Below, one piece after another: positions 5,379 through 8,685 of a DNA stretch of 8,685 nt. How positions within the stretch are numbered: position 1 is the first letter of the stretch; the number at the start of each line of letters is the position of its first letter. The notes beneath the pieces are model-generated. The model was not told the origin of the DNA. It saw only the letters and a list, made by a program, of their open reading frames with translations, and did no database searches. Location of the stretch: the NCBI GenBank assembly GCA_027065215.1, contig JAMOOT010000214.1:1-8685 (forward strand). The letters run 5' to 3'. The stretch comes from Candidatus Omnitrophota bacterium. GTDB taxonomy: Bacteria > Omnitrophota > Gorgyraeia > S143-82. A program made the position numbers and the translations under genes.

Positions 5379-7943
5379 TCAGTACACCACAATATGATTC
5401 AAATCGATTCCACCATGTTTGTTTATGACTTCTGGCCTTTGCAGGTTAGCATCTGGATTATTCTTTATTGTTCTTGAAAGTAAATCAGACAATTTTCGGT
5501 TATCTGTCATCTCTCCCACTTTGCTCATTTCTAAGATTATTCCCATCCTTTCCCCAAAGGTTTTATCTTTTCCTGCCTTTATATGAACTAAATTTGCCTC
5601 CTTAATCAACTGTGCCAGTAATATTGCTTTCTCTTGGAATCCTTCTTTTTCCCATAGTTTCGCAAACTCGTCTGCAAATTTAGTCATTTTGTCTTTATCT
5701 GATAAAATCTTACTAATTTCACCTATGACATCGTCCTTCAATATTTCCATTTTCTTAAGAACTTTATCCCGAAAAAGACGTTCTTCCCTGTCCCGCCTAA
5801 TTCTATCACGTACCTTGTTCATTCCCCCCATAATACCAACCACACCAACCGCAGCCAATAACCAACCAAATATATCATTACTCTGGCCAAGTGTCTGAGA
5901 AATTGTTGCAAGGGATATATTCGGAATAAATAAAACAGGGATTATTGCCAGCATAACCAACGGGAACAACTTCTTCCCATAAGCAATATATTCTCTTTCT
6001 CTTGCTAATGCAGAATGAATGCTTTGATCCATAATGTCATACAACTCTTTCCGCTTCCTTTCCATAACACCATCACGACCAAAATGCTCCTTCAACAAAT
6101 CTATCGTTCTAACAACAATTGCATTATTTGCAAAATCTCGATCCCCATAAACGCTTGCCAAATCATCCTCTGAACGCAGGGAATAATCAAAATAGTTTTG
6201 GCCTACAACATGCGTAATATATTTCATCGCCGCAACTTTCTTTGCCCTATCTTTTATAGCAACCTCATCCAAAAATGCACTCCAAAATTTACCCCACATC
6301 TCCTCAATGGAAAATTGCAAATTTTCTTTCTCAGATGAACTTTTTCCAGGCTTTAAATACTCTTGTTCTAAATTAGATATCTTATGTAATATTTGTGACA
6401 AAAGATCTCCATATAACTTTGCTTCCTTAGGCACAATCTTTCTTTTTGAAATAAGATACGCTCTCACTGTCCCTGCCATAACTCCAGCAATTATCACCCA
6501 ATTAAGAAAACTAAATACATAAAGAAATGTGTCCTTACCAACATAAACAAGTCCTAATAAGAACAAAGAGAGAATACCTAAGATAGCCATAGTTACTAAC
6601 AACTCCTGATTCGTCATCCCTCTTTCGTTTTTCTTTGCCAAAGAAATATTGCTATCTTGCCCTCCTTTCTCAAATAAAACATCCCTTTCCTTTTGCGCTC
6701 GCTCTAATCTAATAAGACCCACAATAGATATAAAACCAAATACTCCCCCTAAAAGACTTATTAATGTCGCATAAAATCGGCCTTCTGTTTCATTTAATCC
6801 CGTGTAAAGCAAAATCCCAGCAAGCGCCAAACCCAAACCTAAATTCAAAAGCGATTTAAATAGCAAAAATTCTATAGTACGTTCCTCTTCAAGGGTATTC
6901 TTTTCAATGGATTTATCCATAATTCCATCTCTCTTATTCAGTTGCCTCTGTTTTGGTTCAAATGAGCCATCAACAAACCCTATCTTTGCCTTATCTACAT
7001 TATTCGGATTATTTTTAAGCACCTTCTCTACATCACCAGACATAACAGAAGGATTTATCCCTACTCCACTAAATCCCCCAGAATATACCTTCGCTATATT
7101 TTCATTTCTCAGCCCCTCTGCATATAAAGCAGTAAACCTGCACAAATAATCCCTTACATTCACCTTTACCCCAGAAAACCTCGGCAGGGCATAGGAATCT
7201 ACCGTCTTATCTATCTCCTCCACCCTACCCAAAAACTTTTCCTTATATTCCTTTGCCAAGATAAGACTCCTATAGGCAGCCCTTAATTTCTTAAACTCTT
7301 TTCCTCGATTTATCCTATCTACTAAATACGGACATATCTTTTTAGTAAGATATCTCTGGACTTTTTCATCAGAACACTCTACTTTTACCCTAAGCCTTGC
7401 CTCTTTGATATATACACCAGTTCCATCTTCTATTACCTTTATCCTGTCTGGTTCAATCCAAAACCTTACCTTAGATATGTCTCCACCTCTATCTTGTAAC
7501 ATCTCCATCAAAGCATCATCCCCTGACATCTTCTCCATTGCGAGTTCCTTCATCTTCAAATCTGATTCAAGTAGTACCTTACCAAGGTACGTATGGTTTA
7601 GCCCTATTCCACTGGCATATTCTGGATCAATAAAGATATTAAGGTTTACCCACCAATCCCTTTGAGGAATTGCTATAGCGGAGAAGAAATTTTCTAAAAT
7701 CTTCTTGAATTCAAATGAGTTTTTGTCTATCTGGATACTTTTCTCAACGTTTGGACTATCAGAGGAATAGAAGAATTCAATATTTCCGGAAGAAGATATA
7801 CGAAACCCATTAAGGAAGATAGAAAGATTATCCGTCCTTCTCCCAGAAGATAAATTCATCACACCATAAGAAGGCATAGCGTAACTGATTTGCCCCAAAA
7901 GAAAAGTCAGAGATAAAAACAAACTCACCAGTTTCTGGGACAT
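5379..7943 (-). CDS. Large exported/multi-pass membrane protein of unknown function, with internal prepilin-like segment and HGGIDLN tail
   Basis: I do not recognise a function. The 854 residues begin with a signal peptide (1-22, hydrophobic 5-19, likely cut after SYA). A soluble domain (about 43-300) contains FLNGFRISSSGNIEFF, DWWVNLN (96-102), YLGKVLLESDLKMK (119-132), WIEPDRIKVIEDGTGVYIKEARLRV (160-186, key W and GVYI), a Lys/Arg-rich helix ending LRAAYRSLILAKEYK, and YSGGFSG (287-293). I recall this pattern from hypothetical proteins of Omnitrophota-like bacteria. Hydrophobic hairpins follow at about 359-411, 448-499 and 659-710, with a helical charged region between the last two and a charged helix after them. 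The third membrane segment opens with G442-MTNQE-LLVTMAILGILS, resembling a type IV prepilin cleavage site. The tail has HGGIDLN (843-849). I chose ATG 7943 over an upstream in-frame GTG (7982) because a near-perfect Shine-Dalgarno sequence precedes it. The gene has its own promoter and terminator, so it is likely monocistronic. Confidence 0.88.
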   Translation of the reverse strand: MSQKLVSLFLSLTFLLGQISYAMPSYGVMNLSSGRRTDNLSIFLNGFRISSSGNIEFFYSSDSPNVEKSIQIDKNSFEFKKILENFFSAIAIPQRDWWVNLNIFIDPEYASGIGLNHTYLGKVLLESDLKMKELAMEKMSGDDALMEMLQDRGGDISKVRFWIEPDRIKVIEDGTGVYIKEARLRVKVECSDEKVQRYLTKKICPYLVDRINRGKEFKKLRAAYRSLILAKEYKEKFLGRVEEIDKTVDSYALPRFSGVKVNVRDYLCRFTALYAEGLRNENIAKVYSGGFSGVGINPSVMSGDVEKVLKNNPNNVDKAKIGFVDGSFEPKQRQLNKRDGIMDKSIEKNTLEEERTIEFLLFKSLLNLGLGLALAGILLYTGLNETEGRFYATLISLLGGVFGFISIVGLIRLERAQKERDVLFEKGGQDSNISLAKKNERGMTNQELLVTMAILGILSLFLLGLVYVGKDTFLYVFSFLNWVIIAGVMAGTVRAYLISKRKIVPKEAKLYGDLLSQILHKISNLEQEYLKPGKSSSEKENLQFSIEEMWGKFWSAFLDEVAIKDRAKKVAAMKYITHVVGQNYFDYSLRSEDDLASVYGDRDFANNAIVVRTIDLLKEHFGRDGVMERKRKELYDIMDQSIHSALAREREYIAYGKKLFPLVMLAIIPVLFIPNISLATISQTLGQSNDIFGWLLAAVGVVGIMGGMNKVRDRIRRDREERLFRDKVLKKMEILKDDVIGEISKILSDKDKMTKFADEFAKLWEKEGFQEKAILLAQLIKEANLVHIKAGKDKTFGERMGIILEMSKVGEMTDNRKLSDLLSRTIKNNPDANLQRPEVINKHGGIDLNHIVVY

Positions 7944-7947
7944 CCTT

Positions 7948-7957
7948 TCACCTCCTT
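7948..7957 (-). promoter_or_regulatory. Ribosome binding site deciding the start of the 854-residue protein
   Basis: AAGGAGGTGA, an extended match to the 16S anti-Shine-Dalgarno, lies four bases before ATG 7943, with the AGGAGG core seven bases away. Starting there places the signal peptide at the very N-terminus; the upstream GTG at 7982 would translate through this site and add 13 charged residues. Confidence 0.88.
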
Positions 7958-8013
7958 TTTTTAATTCATTTAAAATTTTCACAATTAAAGTTAATTCATA
8001 GTTATAATGGATA

Positions 8014-8042
8014 ATTCTACCTTTCTATTCGTTATTTATCAA
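8014..8042 (-). promoter_or_regulatory. Sigma70-like promoter for the 854-residue protein gene
   Basis: TTGATA (8037-8042) and TAGAAT (8014-8019) each match consensus at five of six bases with a 17-base spacer. The predicted start near 8007 gives a 5' leader of about 64 bases. The -35 box is identical to that of the tRNA-Arg promoter. Confidence 0.68.
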
Positions 8043-8114
8043 ACATTTTATTCTTTTTTTAAAAATTTTGCACAGCCATCCTCTCATTAGAATACAAACC
8101 GATTTGGAAATTTA

Positions 8115-8173
8115 GTGTAGCCCCATCTAAAAACGCAATCCTTGACAGTGCTGTGTATTAGGGCTTTTCACAC
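8115..8173 (-). other. Possible structured RNA or weak terminator in the pyrF 3' flank
   Basis: On the minus strand GTGT-GAAA-AGCCC (8161-8173) can pair with GGGCT-ACAC (8115-8123). This makes a nine-pair stem with a one-sided GAAA bulge and a 37-base loop. An alternative, shorter pairing of TGTGT with the nearby ACACA in the loop is exclusive with it. No T-run follows, so a standard terminator is unlikely. It may be the processed or terminated end of the pyrF message, or chance. Confidence 0.25.
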
Positions 8174-8188
8174 AAAAACTTACTCCTT

Positions 8189-8685
8189 TCAATCGCCAAT
8201 AATATCTCTTAGTAAGGAGCGTCCCATTACGATATAATCGGCGCCAAGTCCCTTAGCGATTTGTGGTGTGGCCACCCTAACTTGATCATCTTTAGAATCA
8301 CCCTCTTTTCTTATACCCGGACAGACAGTAAGGAAATCCTCACCTGCCCTATCTTTTATCGCTTTAACTTCCCAAACCGAACACACAACTCCATCTAACC
8401 CATAACTCCTTGCCAAATCTACAAGGGAAAGGATATCTCTTGTATTCGCCATCTCGCTTGTCAGATAGGTTACCCCAACAATTAATGGACGGGTCTTATT
8501 TTTTCCCTGCCATTCCAAAACAGATCGAGACACCCACTCCAATGCCTTTTCACCTGCCCGAAGATGGAGATTGAACATATCCACTCCAAGTTCACAACAT
8601 CGAATTGCAGCCCGTGCCATAGTATTGGGGATATCGAAAAACTTCAAGTCAAGAAAGACTTTCTTTCCCATCTGCTTCAGAAATC
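8189..8685 (-). CDS. pyrF: Orotidine 5'-phosphate decarboxylase, N-terminus outside the window
   Basis: PyrF decarboxylates orotidine 5'-phosphate to UMP, the last step of de novo pyrimidine synthesis. The frame is open to the right edge (FLKQ before the first Met at 8671), so only the C-terminal roughly 165 residues are visible; about 50 or more are missing, including the first catalytic lysine. The signature DLKFFDIPNT supplies the Asp-x-Lys-x-x-Asp catalytic residues, with Phe where many homologues have His. Further family segments are VGVTYLTS, VVCSVWEVKAIK, VCPGIRKEGDSKDDQVRVATP (key PGIR) and ADYIVMGRSLLR, whose Arg contacts the substrate phosphate. The stop is at 8189. Nothing in the visible part looks broken. 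Confidence 0.95.
   Translation of the reverse strand, partial: FLKQMGKKVFLDLKFFDIPNTMARAAIRCCELGVDMFNLHLRAGEKALEWVSRSVLEWQGKNKTRPLIVGVTYLTSEMANTRDILSLVDLARSYGLDGVVCSVWEVKAIKDRAGEDFLTVCPGIRKEGDSKDDQVRVATPQIAKGLGADYIVMGRSLLRDIIGD

Noticed and set aside
7574..7590. Perfect inverted repeat GTACCTT-ACC-AAGGTAC
   Set aside because: It lies inside the coding sequence of the large protein, is short, and shows no second copy or functional context.
7944..7982. GTG start 13 codons upstream for the large protein
   Set aside because: It would read through a near-perfect Shine-Dalgarno sequence and push the signal peptide inward.
1..8685. CRISPR arrays, insertion sequences, phage genes, toxin-antitoxin pairs
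   Set aside because: I saw no regularly spaced repeats, transposase motifs, terminal inverted repeats or paired small genes.

Overview
All supported genes lie on the minus strand, so the window reads right to left. It looks like a chromosomal piece of a moderately AT-rich, uncultured-type bacterium. The genes have strong AGGAGG-type ribosome binding sites, sigma70-like promoters and tight gene packing. The large unknown protein carries segments (WVNLN, a TxLGKVLLESDLK-like stretch, a YSGGF motif and a C-terminal HGGIDLN tail) that I associate from memory with candidate phylum Omnitrophota and relatives. That placement is a recollection, not a search result, and should be treated as tentative.

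Layout, in transcription order. At the right edge is the C-terminal part of pyrF (orotidine 5'-phosphate decarboxylase). It is followed by a 245-base gap with a possible long-range RNA stem and a good promoter. The promoter serves an 854-residue exported/membrane protein of unknown function (5379..7943). This gene ends at a strong hairpin terminator (5326..5349), after which comes a mostly empty intergenic stretch with a candidate dapA promoter. Then come dapA (lysine/peptidoglycan precursor synthesis) and, after a short gap with a near-consensus promoter, a tRNA-Arg(ACG). Only 30 bases beyond the tRNA begins a compact gene run: hisC, aroF (type I-beta DAHP synthase with an N-terminal regulatory domain), a membrane-anchored divergent polysaccharide deacetylase, and a radical SAM protein of the PflX-like (COG1313) type that runs off the left edge.

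How they fit together. PyrF, DapA, HisC and AroF are housekeeping biosynthesis enzymes with intact catalytic motifs. The hisC-aroF pairing, with the aroF Shine-Dalgarno sequence overlapping the hisC stop codon, suggests that this aminotransferase may serve aromatic amino acid synthesis as well as, or instead of, histidine synthesis. The tRNA probably shares its promoter with hisC-aroF and the two genes behind them.

The unusual part is the 854-residue protein. It has a signal peptide, a conserved-looking exported N-terminal domain, three hydrophobic hairpins, an internal segment that looks like a type IV prepilin processing site, and a HGGIDLN tail. Its membrane topology is hard to reconcile with a single uncut chain. 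I do not recognise its function. I see no CRISPR array, insertion sequence, phage gene or toxin-antitoxin pair.
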